NCBI GenBank assembly: GCA_965227645.1
Contig: OZ245773.1
Span: forward strand, 4,402,001-4,466,000
From: Flavimaribacter sp024343425
Lineage (GTDB): Bacteria > Pseudomonadota > Alphaproteobacteria > Rhizobiales > Rhizobiaceae
DNA: 64,000 bases
Direction: 5' to 3'
How positions within the stretch are numbered: the first letter of the stretch is position 1; the number at the start of each line of letters is the position of its first letter. Below, piece after piece: positions 36,341 through 44,799 of the stretch. A model generated the notes under the pieces. The model did not search any database, was not told the origin of the DNA, and saw only the letters and a program-made list of their open reading frames with translations. The translations under genes were made by a program, and so were the position numbers.

Positions 36341-38236
36341 TTACGCCAGGTTGTCGTTGCCCAGCGCTTCGAGCTGATCAACAACCTGGTCGAGAACAGA
36401 CTCGTTCCAGTCAGGCGATTCAAGATTGGCGAGTGACAGATCCTCCGCCTGGATGTTTTCCAGAACGTAAGTGTGACCGCCATTGCCGAGCACTTCAATG
36501 ACCAGGTCCTCATCGGACTCGGTGATCGAGACAAGCGCGGCCGGCAGGGAGCCGAAGTCCAGCACGTCTTCAGAAATATCGAAATCCGAGATCACTTCGG
36601 TCGCCGCCCAGTTCCAGGTGATCTGGTGGACATCCACGCCGTCATCCGGAATATCGGCCGAACCGTCATCGGATGCGCCGTCGTCCTGGTCGCCGGTATC
36701 GTCTCCGGTTCCGGAATCATCTCCCGTGCCTGTGTCGTCGCCATCGTCGTCATCGCTTGCCGCCGCTCCGACGAGATTCAGGATTTCGGACGCTGTGGCG
36801 GTGTCCTTGATCGTGAAGTTGTCTTCGGAAAGATCAGACAGGGAAACGCCTTCCAGCGTGATCGTCTGGTTGTTGCCGGGCATGGAAAAGACCACATTGC
36901 CATCCGCCTCGCTGACTTCAATGGCGTCCTTGCTGAACCAGTCGACGAATATGGTGTCGGTCGCCGGATCGAAGTCGGTCACGACAGTGTCGTTGCCCCA
37001 CGCCCAGGTTACGACCACAGTGGCTGTCTCCTTGGTGACGTCGGCTGTGCCGTGTTCGCTGGTCGGGCCTGTATACTCATCGGACGTATCGTCGGAGCCG
37101 CCGTCATCGTCGTCCGTCGCTCCACCATCATCCGATGCGCCGTCATCATCATCTGAAGCATCGTCATCTCCGGCGTCGTCCGAAGCGCCGTCATCGTTGT
37201 CATCATTTGATTCTTCCGAGCCGATGAGAGAAAGAATTTCCTCGGCCGCCGATTCGTCCATGATGGTGAAATTCGCCAGAGTGAGATCATCGAGAGAAAC
37301 GCCCTGCAACGTCGTCGTCTGATTGTTTAACGGCACGGCGATAACGGCGCTGCCGTTCTCTTCATAGATTTCGAGATCGTCTGCAGTCAGCCAATCGACC
37401 CATATCGTGCTCGAATCGGGATCGAAATCTGTGACAAGTTCATCCTGACCCCAGGTCCAGGAGATGACGACATCAGCTGTGTCGGCGTCGACATTCGCTG
37501 AGCCCCGGTTGGAGCCAAGCCCTTCGTCGCCGGTAAGGTTTTCAAGCCACTGATTGATGAGTTCTTCGTATTCCGGCGAATCATAGCCGCCGAACTGCGC
37601 AATATATTGCAGGGTCGACGTCCCGAATTCGTCATTGGCGACGGTTTCGTTCAGCAGCAGTTCGATCATGGCGGGCGCGCCGTTCAGGTGGGCGCCGGCC
37701 AGAATGCCGGTCAGCGTCAGCTCAACGGTCACTTCCTCACCGTCCACGGTATAGGTTCTCCTTGTGCCGAGGAACTCGTCCAGGCTCGCACCCGCCGCCT
37801 CGAGCCCATTCTCGACGATTTCGAGATTGTGGCCGAACGCATCCAGGATCGCCTGATCCTGAACTTCCTGCGTCATGAAGTCTTCAAGCGAGTAGGCGCC
37901 GTTCTTGCCCGTCCATTCGCCGTCCCACGTGTTGGTGTCGGCGCCGTTGAGGTAATAAACGTCGTCGTCGTAATAACCGAGGTCGATCAACAGGGCCTCT
38001 CCGAACTGATATCCGACGAAGCCGAATACGTTCATGGACCGGTAGGCCATGGTTTCCCATTCCTCGTCGGTCAGTTCCGACCAGCTCGAATACTGCGGAT
38101 AAAAATCCTCTACGCTGCCGCCAGCCCACTGATCGAGCTGCCAGTCCTGAATAATTCCTTCGTCATATCTTTCCCTGTCCCAGCCTGATTCAAATGCGAG
38201 AAGGGCGTCCAGAAAATCCTCAAATGTTCCGTTCAT
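36341..38236 (-). CDS. Putative type I-secreted lysozyme/transglycosylase-like protein with beta repeats
   Basis: A 631-residue acidic protein without a Sec or Tat signal. Residues 1-245 look like a lysozyme/lytic-transglycosylase fold: an ES pair at 16-17 (ALLAFESGWD), GYQFGEALL at 75-83 and AHLNGAP at 182-188, which recall SLT motifs 1-3. Three related domains of about 75-85 residues follow (near 253-339, 403-490, 536-605), with TW-W-..VTDFD....I.VDW and NNQT.TL.GVSL.DL blocks. Asp/Ser/Gly-rich linkers (about 340-388 and 493-535) separate them. The end, LEALGNDNLA, suits an uncleaved type I signal. No RTX nonapeptides are present. GAGGA precedes the chosen ATG; an upstream ATG at 38284 is not supported. 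Catalysis is inferred, not shown. Confidence 0.7.
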   Translation of the reverse strand: MNGTFEDFLDALLAFESGWDRERYDEGIIQDWQLDQWAGGSVEDFYPQYSSWSELTDEEWETMAYRSMNVFGFVGYQFGEALLIDLGYYDDDVYYLNGADTNTWDGEWTGKNGAYSLEDFMTQEVQDQAILDAFGHNLEIVENGLEAAGASLDEFLGTRRTYTVDGEEVTVELTLTGILAGAHLNGAPAMIELLLNETVANDEFGTSTLQYIAQFGGYDSPEYEELINQWLENLTGDEGLGSNRGSANVDADTADVVISWTWGQDELVTDFDPDSSTIWVDWLTADDLEIYEENGSAVIAVPLNNQTTTLQGVSLDDLTLANFTIMDESAAEEILSLIGSEESNDDNDDGASDDAGDDDASDDDDGASDDGGATDDDDGGSDDTSDEYTGPTSEHGTADVTKETATVVVTWAWGNDTVVTDFDPATDTIFVDWFSKDAIEVSEADGNVVFSMPGNNQTITLEGVSLSDLSEDNFTIKDTATASEILNLVGAAASDDDDGDDTGTGDDSGTGDDTGDQDDGASDDGSADIPDDGVDVHQITWNWAATEVISDFDISEDVLDFGSLPAALVSITESDEDLVIEVLGNGGHTYVLENIQAEDLSLANLESPDWNESVLDQVVDQLEALGNDNLA

Positions 38237-38334
38237 AATCGTCCTCGGGGTTAAATGTCGCCCCCGAAGTTCGTCACAGAACATGTAATAATGGCGATTT
38301 GTAGTTCAGACGCCGCATCGTCCAAAGTAAAAGC

Positions 38335-39225
38335 TCAATCCTGGCTCCGTGCGTAATGCGCGTGGGTCCGGCGAACGCCCTCTTCCAGCGAGACGGCCGG
38401 CCACTCGCCGATCAGCGTTCTCAACACCGCATTGTCCAGTTGCGGGGGCGCCGGCCTGATTTCTTCCGATGGAGTGATCTTTGCCGCCGGCGAGACCTTC
38501 ATGATAGCGGCAATGACGTCGTCGATCGTCTGCGGTTCAGTCGTCAAATCCGACACGTAGGCGCCAGCCGGCTTCAGCGTCAGGCACCGCCACATCACGT
38601 CGACGACCTCGTCGACGTACTGGAAACACATTAAGCCGGCAAAGGGCATCTCAAAACTCGCGCCCTGCGCCGCGGCTTTGACCGCAAGCGTGATCGCCGC
38701 TGTTTCGCCGATTTCCCGGCCCGGACCGTAGACGACATTGGGCCTGAGGCCTATCGACGGTGTTTCATGGTCGAGATACCAGATCCTGGATATATCCTCA
38801 CAGCACCGCTTGTAGGCGCCGTAAAGATTTACGGGACTGTCGAAAGGTTCGCGCGGCTTCGCGGCGACGGAACTCGTATAAAGGAAACGCCGAACCCCGA
38901 GCCTGCGCGCAACCTCAAGCATGTTGATATGACCGATCACATTGACTTCCGCGCCCTTTGCCGGATCGGCGCGGCACGCCGGGATCACCATCGCTGCAAG
39001 ATGGACGATGGCGCGCACCCCATGGCGTTTCGCCATCGCGTGGATCGCCTCGACATCCAGAATGTTTCCGGTTTCCGGGATAACGCCCTCGACCGGTTCC
39101 GTGGTCGGCGCAAGATCAAGCGAGATCACCGTTTCTCCTGCGTCGATCATTCGACCGGAGATCGCCCGTCCGAGAAATCCGTTCCCGCCGGTGACGAGAA
39201 TCGGCCCGATGCGGGGCGTCTTCAT
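38335..39225 (-). CDS. NAD-dependent epimerase/dehydratase family protein
   Basis: A 296-residue extended SDR. The Rossmann loop is VTGGNGFLGRAI, the downstream acidic residue is in VISLDLAP, and the catalytic Tyr and Lys are in YGAYKRCCEDI. It also has the LRPNVVYGPGREIG segment common to sugar-nucleotide or sugar-acid enzymes. It may oxidise or epimerise a sugar acid in the TRAP-linked pathway. It is the last gene of a leftward operon and its start overlaps the preceding SDR stop (ATGA). Confidence 0.85.
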   Translation of the reverse strand: MKTPRIGPILVTGGNGFLGRAISGRMIDAGETVISLDLAPTTEPVEGVIPETGNILDVEAIHAMAKRHGVRAIVHLAAMVIPACRADPAKGAEVNVIGHINMLEVARRLGVRRFLYTSSVAAKPREPFDSPVNLYGAYKRCCEDISRIWYLDHETPSIGLRPNVVYGPGREIGETAAITLAVKAAAQGASFEMPFAGLMCFQYVDEVVDVMWRCLTLKPAGAYVSDLTTEPQTIDDVIAAIMKVSPAAKITPSEEIRPAPPQLDNAVLRTLIGEWPAVSLEEGVRRTHAHYARSQD

Positions 39226-39986
39226 GACGCCATTCCTTGCCCGCCGTTCACGTCAAGCAATTGCCCCGTGATGAAGCTTGCTTCCTCAGAAGCCAGAAAG
39301 GCGACGGCGGCGGTGACATCCTCGACGCGGCCATTTCGACGCACGGGAATGCCAAGGACGGCGGCTTGCCGCTCCTCGGGCGTCATGCGTTCCGACAGGA
39401 GCCGCTCGACCCGGGGGGTGAGGATCGCTCCCGGGCAAACCGCATTGCAGGTGACGCCCATTGGACCGAACTCCTGCGCGATTTGCAGGGTCATCGACTG
39501 AACCGCACCTTTGGCCGCGACGTAGTTGGCGCCGGTAAACAGGCTGCCGTAGCGCCCCGCCTTCGAGCCGAGGTTGACGATCCTGCCGAAGCCCGCCTCG
39601 AGCATGCGCGGCAAGACGAGACGCGTCAGGCGCACGGCCGCGGTGACATTCAAGGCCAGAATGCGGTCCCAGTCATCGTCGCTTTCCTCCAGAAACGCGC
39701 GCGGCGTATGCAGCGAACCGCCTGCATTGTTGATCAGCGTGTCGAACCGCAGATCGGTTTCCAGCCGGGTGAAGCATTCGGCGACCGACGCCTGGTCCAG
39801 CAAATCCACCTGCTCAAACCGGACGCCTTGCGCCTCTTGGCGTGTGCGCGCTGCTTCGATAGCCTCTGCGCTCTTGTCGAGCGCAACCACCGTCCCGCCT
39901 TCGGCCGCGAAGCGTTCGCATATGCCGAGACCGAGCCCGTCGGCGCCCGCCGACACCAGTATGGTTCTGCCTGCAAACCGTTTCAT
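39222..39986 (-). CDS. SDR family oxidoreductase (classical)
   Basis: A 254-residue classical short-chain dehydrogenase. The cofactor loop is SAGADGLGLGI, a less usual variant of TGxxxGxG. NNAGGSL follows, then the active-site Ser region VNLGSKAGRYG and the Tyr-Lys pair in YVAAKGAVQSM. The tail VTAAVAFLASEEASFITGQLLDVNGG is standard. It probably oxidises a hydroxyl group of a sugar acid or polyol with NAD(P)+. It lies 21 bases downstream of the ThDP enzyme gene and overlaps the epimerase gene. Confidence 0.88.
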   Translation of the reverse strand: MKRFAGRTILVSAGADGLGLGICERFAAEGGTVVALDKSAEAIEAARTRQEAQGVRFEQVDLLDQASVAECFTRLETDLRFDTLINNAGGSLHTPRAFLEESDDDWDRILALNVTAAVRLTRLVLPRMLEAGFGRIVNLGSKAGRYGSLFTGANYVAAKGAVQSMTLQIAQEFGPMGVTCNAVCPGAILTPRVERLLSERMTPEERQAAVLGIPVRRNGRVEDVTAAVAFLASEEASFITGQLLDVNGGQGMAS

Positions 39987-40007
39987 GTCGCCATGCCTCC
40001 CTTTGCC

Positions 40008-41699
40008 TTATAGAGTTTCGTAGTCGGAACAGTCGCGATGGCTCGCCGCCGGATCGACCTTCACGTCGATGACGACCGGCCCTCCCAGCTGGTGGGCTTC
40101 CGCGAGCGCATCCGCCATCTGATCCGCTTCAGTGACGGTCAAACCGCTGCCGCCCAGACCCTCGGCCACCTTCGTGAAGTCGTGATCGGCGAAATCCACG
40201 CCGATACGCTGGTTTCCGAGATTGTCACGGACCATTCCGAGGCCGGCGTTGTTGGCCACCACATAGACCACATCCAGCCCGCGCTCCGCCGCCGTAGCGA
40301 TCGCATCCATGGTCATGACGAAACCGCCGTCGCCAATCAGCCCTGTGACCCGCTTTTCGGGAGCGACAATCTTCGCGGCTGTCGCTGCGGGCGTGCTCCA
40401 GCCCATTCCTCCAATGCCGCCGGGCGCAACGAGCTGATGCGGCGAGCGAAGCGGAAGCCGGCATGTCGCCCAGATCCGGTTGGTTCCTGCGTCGAGCGTC
40501 AGCAGATCGTCGTCCGTCAGAAACGATTGAAAGCCGCGCATGATATCGGCGTAGTGGACGGTTCCCGGACGCGTCGGAAATTCCGGCAACACGCCGTAGT
40601 CGTTATCCTGTTTGATACGGGCAATCGACGCCTTGCGCCGTGACACGAGAGTGGCGTCATGCGGCGCGGCCGCAGCCAACAGATCGGCGACCTCGGCCAC
40701 ATCGCCGGTTACGGCGTGATCGACTGGCACCACCCAGCCGGCGTGCAGCGGATCCTGGTCGACCTGAACGATGGTCTGTTCGCCGGGCCTGATCATCTTT
40801 TCGTCGCGAAACCGCGTATATTCCGGCCCGAGACTGCAGCCCATCACCAGGATGAGATCCGCCGCCTGCACCATACGGTTGGCCGCCGCCGATCCCCAGG
40901 TCCCCATCATGCCGACGGCGATTTCGCTCGTCTCGTCGATTGTTCCCTTGCCGTGATAGCTGGAAGCGATGGCGACGCCATTCTGCTCGGCGTAGGCCTG
41001 CACGGCGGGCCCGCATTTGGAGCCATAGACGCCGTTGCCGATGATCATCACCGGCTGTTCGGCCTTTTCAATCAGCGCCGCTATCTCGGTTACCGCATCG
41101 CGATCGACGCGCGGCGGCGTATATTCGAGATACCCTTTCGTCGGGTAGAGCCGGGCCCGCGTTTCCTGCGGAATCTCCTGCTTGATGATGTTTGAGCGCA
41201 TGACGATGGCGGCTGGCCCCTGACGCGGCGTCGCGGCGTGTTTGACAGCCAGCTGCGCCCCGTAGACCGCCTCGGCCGGCGTCGTCGCATAGGTCGCGTA
41301 CTTCGTCATGGTCTTGAGGACGGCAAAGGCGTCGGCCGCCCCGTAGTCACCTGTCATGGTCTGGTAGACGCCATACTGACCGAAGCCGTCGTAACAGGAC
41401 GTGTCGGTGAGGATCACCATGGGCGACGACGAGAAATAGGCTTCCAGAATACCGAAGGCGCCGGTGGTCGTGGCGAATGGTCCCTGGGCCATCAAAAGCC
41501 CCGGTTTTCCGGTCATCTTGCCCGCCACCTGAGCCATGACGGACGCGCTCTGTTCCGAGCGGGCGAGCACCACGTCAAATACACCCTTCTTTTCGTGAAA
41601 TGCCGGCAGCGACCAGGTTATGCCGAGCCCGGGCAGGGTAAAGCCGCGATCGACGCCGCTTTCGAGAAACGTATTGATGATACCTTCGTTGGTGAGCAT
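40008..41699 (-). CDS. Thiamine diphosphate-dependent enzyme, acetolactate synthase-like
   Basis: A 563-residue three-domain ThDP enzyme. The N-terminal pyrimidine domain has the catalytic Glu in VVLARSEQSASVMAQVAG. A Rossmann-like middle domain follows (VMIIGNGVYGSKCG). The C-terminal ThDP-binding motif is LIGDGGFVMTMDAIATAAER...VANN. It could decarboxylate a 2-keto acid or transfer an acyl unit. Long gaps versus true acetolactate synthases make the reaction uncertain. The chosen ATG has AAAGGA upstream; the earlier ATG at 41750 would add a poorly conserved leader. The TRAP transporter genes lie immediately upstream. Confidence 0.85.
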   Translation of the reverse strand: MLTNEGIINTFLESGVDRGFTLPGLGITWSLPAFHEKKGVFDVVLARSEQSASVMAQVAGKMTGKPGLLMAQGPFATTTGAFGILEAYFSSSPMVILTDTSCYDGFGQYGVYQTMTGDYGAADAFAVLKTMTKYATYATTPAEAVYGAQLAVKHAATPRQGPAAIVMRSNIIKQEIPQETRARLYPTKGYLEYTPPRVDRDAVTEIAALIEKAEQPVMIIGNGVYGSKCGPAVQAYAEQNGVAIASSYHGKGTIDETSEIAVGMMGTWGSAAANRMVQAADLILVMGCSLGPEYTRFRDEKMIRPGEQTIVQVDQDPLHAGWVVPVDHAVTGDVAEVADLLAAAAPHDATLVSRRKASIARIKQDNDYGVLPEFPTRPGTVHYADIMRGFQSFLTDDDLLTLDAGTNRIWATCRLPLRSPHQLVAPGGIGGMGWSTPAATAAKIVAPEKRVTGLIGDGGFVMTMDAIATAAERGLDVVYVVANNAGLGMVRDNLGNQRIGVDFADHDFTKVAEGLGGSGLTVTEADQMADALAEAHQLGGPVVIDVKVDPAASHRDCSDYETL

Positions 41700-41775
41700 C
41701 TTTTTCCTTTCAGTCCTGTTTTTGGCGTACGTCGACGGGCGGGTGGTCACGCCTGTCAGGGTTTTTGCCAGGCAT

Positions 41776-43041
41776 CTAATTCAGTGAGGGCAGGAACAGG
41801 CTTATCTGCGGGAAGAACAGCAGGATGAGCAACCCCACGATAATGGTCGCGATAAAGGGAACGACGCGCCGCGAAACCGCCTCGATCGACAGGCCTGAAA
41901 TACCGCAGGCGACGAAGAGATTGACGCCGAGCGGCGGGGTCAGAAAGCCGATTTCGCTTGTGACCACCAGCAGAATGCCGAAATGGATCGGGTCAATGCC
42001 GAGCTGCTTGATCAGCGGCAGCAGGATCGGCGTCAGGATGATGACGGTCGACAGGGTTTCCATGAATGTGCCGAGCACGATCAGAATCGCACAGATGATC
42101 AGCAGCATGATTATCGGATCGCTGGTCACAGTCAGGAGCGAAGCGGCGATCTTCTGGGGGATGAGGTTGAGCGTCAGGAACTCGCCGAAGAAGATGGCGG
42201 TGCCCATGATCAGGATAAGTCCGCCACAGATCGTCGTCGCCTCGCTCAGCGTCTCCCAGACATCGGCCAGTCGAATGGTGCGCTTGATCGCCATGCCGAC
42301 CAGAAGCGCGTAGACGACCGCGATCACCGAAGCTTCCACCGGCGTGAAGACGCCGCCATAGATACCACCAAGCACAATGAAAGGCGTGGCGAGCGAGAAT
42401 TTTGCCTTGTACAAGTTCGATGCGAATTCCCTCGCCTTGAACGGCCGGCTCTCTCCCCTGTAGCCATTCCTGCGAGACAGAAACCAGGTCGCGCCGATCA
42501 GCAGCGCGCCCATCAGGATTCCGGGAAGCAATCCCGCCAGGAACAGGTCGCCGATGGAGACCGATGCGAGGACACCGTAAACGATCATCGGATTGCTTGG
42601 CGGCAGCAGAATGCCGAGGGTGCCGCCGGACGAGGCGACCGCCGCGGCGAAATCCTTCGGGTATCCGTCGTCCTTCATCGCCGGGATGAGCAGCGTTCCA
42701 ATCGCGGCGACAGTGCCGGGTCCGGATCCGGAAATGGCAGCGAAGAACATGCAGGACAGAATTGTCACGATGGCGAGACCGCCATAGGCCTCTCCGACCA
42801 CCGAACGCATGACGTCAATAATGTCGCGCGTTATGCCCGCCCTGGACATGATTGCGCCTGCCAGTACAAAATTCGGTATCGCCAGCAGCGGAAACTTGTC
42901 GACGCCGTCAAACAGGCTATGGGCAAGCGAGGCGAGGGGTATGGGCGAATTCAAAAGTTCGATAAGTGACGGCACGCCGAGCACGACAAAAATCGGCACG
43001 CCCAGAACCAGGCAGACGGCGAAGACGATGAAGAATATCAT
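41776..43041 (-). CDS. TRAP transporter large permease (DctM)
   Basis: A 421-residue DctM subunit with about twelve spans. It has the AISGSGPGTVAAIGTLLIPAM and GGTLGILLPPSNPMIVYG motifs and the FGEFLTLNLIPQKIA stretch characteristic of the family. The start at 43041 (MIFFIVFAVCLVLG) overlaps the DctQ stop by four bases. A longer reading from 43248 adds 69 residues in frame inside dctQ and is rejected. It moves the organic acid with sodium across the inner membrane. Confidence 0.92.
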   Translation of the reverse strand: MIFFIVFAVCLVLGVPIFVVLGVPSLIELLNSPIPLASLAHSLFDGVDKFPLLAIPNFVLAGAIMSRAGITRDIIDVMRSVVGEAYGGLAIVTILSCMFFAAISGSGPGTVAAIGTLLIPAMKDDGYPKDFAAAVASSGGTLGILLPPSNPMIVYGVLASVSIGDLFLAGLLPGILMGALLIGATWFLSRRNGYRGESRPFKAREFASNLYKAKFSLATPFIVLGGIYGGVFTPVEASVIAVVYALLVGMAIKRTIRLADVWETLSEATTICGGLILIMGTAIFFGEFLTLNLIPQKIAASLLTVTSDPIIMLLIICAILIVLGTFMETLSTVIILTPILLPLIKQLGIDPIHFGILLVVTSEIGFLTPPLGVNLFVACGISGLSIEAVSRRVVPFIATIIVGLLILLFFPQISLFLPSLN

Positions 43042-43556
43042 GTGCCGGTCTCCCGGCTCGCGGATTCCTCGCCCGCGATCAATGGCGCGCCATATTTCCA
43101 GGACCGCCACTGGCGCTCTATGATGCGCACAATCATCAGCGCATGCGCGAGCGGAATGACGGTGTAGATGTAGGCCAGCGGGAGAAACAGCGATGTCGAG
43201 TAAACCGGATAGGTCAGCGTTCGCTGGATGAGCAATATTCCAGCCCATACGACAAATGCGTTGAAGACAATCCAGATGATGTCGGCGAGCAGAAAGGTGA
43301 GCCGTTCATTGACCGGCAACAGCCGCGCGAACAAGGTGACACGGATATGGGCGCCGCGCTGCGCGGCCACGCTTGCCGAAATGTAGACGAACCAGACAAA
43401 GGCGAATCTGGAGATTTCCTCACTCCATGACAACCCGACATGAAGCACGTAACGGAAGAAAATCTGGGCGGCGAGAACGACCACGAGGAGCGCCAGGCTC
43501 AGGTTCGCGACAACGAGCTCGAATCGTCCGGCGGCGAACAGAATACGGTTCATCAA
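43038..43556 (-). CDS. TRAP transporter small permease (DctQ)
   Basis: A 172-residue protein of four membrane spans: FELVVANLSLALLVVVLAAQIFF-type first helix, the conserved WSEEISRFAFVWFVYISASVAA region and two later helices. This is the standard DctQ pattern. It pairs with DctM and depends on the periplasmic binding protein from the gene upstream. It is separated from that gene by 126 bases that contain a hairpin. Confidence 0.9.
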   Translation of the reverse strand: MMNRILFAAGRFELVVANLSLALLVVVLAAQIFFRYVLHVGLSWSEEISRFAFVWFVYISASVAAQRGAHIRVTLFARLLPVNERLTFLLADIIWIVFNAFVVWAGILLIQRTLTYPVYSTSLFLPLAYIYTVIPLAHALMIVRIIERQWRSWKYGAPLIAGEESASRETGT

Positions 43557-43628
43557 TGATCTGCTCCCCTGCCCGCCTGGTTTTAGGATGTTATCAGGTT
43601 CTAATCGGCCGTTGTTCGGCGCTTTTGC

Positions 43629-43665
43629 CGGCTCCGCCGCCGACCAAATTCCGATGGCGGAGCCG
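43629..43665. terminator. Hairpin between dctP and dctQ
   Basis: CGGCTCCGCC (43629-43638) pairs with GGCGGAGCCG (43656-43665) around a 17-base loop. It lies just after the binding-protein gene stop. TTTT follows it on the plus strand only, so on the transcribed minus strand it is more likely an RNA-stabilising or attenuating stem than a full terminator. Confidence 0.5.
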
Positions 43666-43682
43666 TTTTGTCGCTCGACAGT

Positions 43683-44723
43683 CTATTCGAGGCTGCCGGT
43701 TTCCTTGTAGCGGACCGTCGTGTCGACCCAGTCCTTGCCTCCGCCGACGAGCTCGTAGAGCTGCGGCCAGGCGCCACGGGCTTTTTCCGCCCACACTTCC
43801 GGATCTTCGAGTTCACAGAATGTCACACCGTGATCCTCTGTCAGAGCCTTGCGGACACGCGCGCCGTTTTCCTTGACATAATCGGCATGCGCAATGTCGA
43901 CCTCTTCGGCCGCTTCAAGGATCAGCTTCCGGTCTTCCTCCGAGAGGCTGGTGAAGAAGTCGTTATTGATGACGACGACAGCCGCCAGCGGCAGGTAAGT
44001 CGCTTCGGTGATGTACTTGATGTGCTCGTGGAAGCCCATGTTCAGGACCACATCCGTCGGGCTGTCGAAGGAATCGACCACGCCAGTCGCCACCGCGCCG
44101 AAGGTCTCGCCCCATGCGATTGGATAGGTGGACACATCCCACGATTCCCACATTGCGGTCATGACCGGGTTCTTGGGAGCCCGGATCTTCAATCCCTGAA
44201 GATCGTCGATCGTCGAGATGCACTTGTCTTTCGCAAACAGGCTGCGGAACGAATTCGTGAAGCCGCCAATAACGCGCAGGCTGCCGCTCTCGCCCAGGAC
44301 CCGCTTGTTGAGCTCATCCCGGAACACTCCGGAGCGCAATAATCCGCCGTCGCCGGTCAGATTGTCAGGACTGTCGTTCATGTACGGCAGCACCAGGACG
44401 TTCAGCGAAGGCGCCAGCTGGGCCACGTTGTTCGAGGTGATGCCGCCCATCTGAACCGTGCCGAGTTGCACCTTTTGGGCGATCGCCTGTTCTGTTCCCA
44501 TGACGCCGCCGTCGAGCACCTCGACGACGATCTCACCACTCGACATTTCCTTCACCTTGTCGGCGAACTGGTGGGCGTAGACGCCGTATGTATGATCCGG
44601 CGGGCAACAATGCGCATATTTGATTGTAACCCGCGGCGCTGCGTTGACCGCCGTCGCGGCGACGAACGCCGACACGACCATGGACAAGGCTATCCCTAGG
44701 ACGCCCAAATATCTGAAACTCAT
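43683..44723 (-). CDS. TRAP transporter substrate-binding protein (DctP)
   Basis: A 346-residue periplasmic binding protein with a signal peptide (MSFRYLGVLGIALSMVVSAFV, cleavage near AVNAAP). The fold is DctP-like: YGVYAHQFADKVKEMSSGEIVVEV, GLKIRAPKNPVMTAMWESWD (the conserved Arg that binds the carboxylate is in KIRAP) and FGAVATGVVDSFDSP. AGGAGGAG precedes the ATG; an upstream in-frame start at 44900 is not supported. It is first in the TRAP-ThDP-dehydrogenase operon. The ligand should be a carboxylate such as a sugar acid. Confidence 0.9.
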   Translation of the reverse strand: MSFRYLGVLGIALSMVVSAFVAATAVNAAPRVTIKYAHCCPPDHTYGVYAHQFADKVKEMSSGEIVVEVLDGGVMGTEQAIAQKVQLGTVQMGGITSNNVAQLAPSLNVLVLPYMNDSPDNLTGDGGLLRSGVFRDELNKRVLGESGSLRVIGGFTNSFRSLFAKDKCISTIDDLQGLKIRAPKNPVMTAMWESWDVSTYPIAWGETFGAVATGVVDSFDSPTDVVLNMGFHEHIKYITEATYLPLAAVVVINNDFFTSLSEEDRKLILEAAEEVDIAHADYVKENGARVRKALTEDHGVTFCELEDPEVWAEKARGAWPQLYELVGGGKDWVDTTVRYKETGSLE

Positions 44724-44799
44724 AATCTCCTCCTTCTGTTTCCGGCCTCCCGGCCGCATGTGTCGGCGCTTGGACGGCGCCGCCTCCATTCCATTGTCA

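Noticed and set aside
36341..38236. RTX toxin or protease
   Set aside because: No GGxGxDxxx nonapeptides and no zinc-protease HExxH motif are seen.
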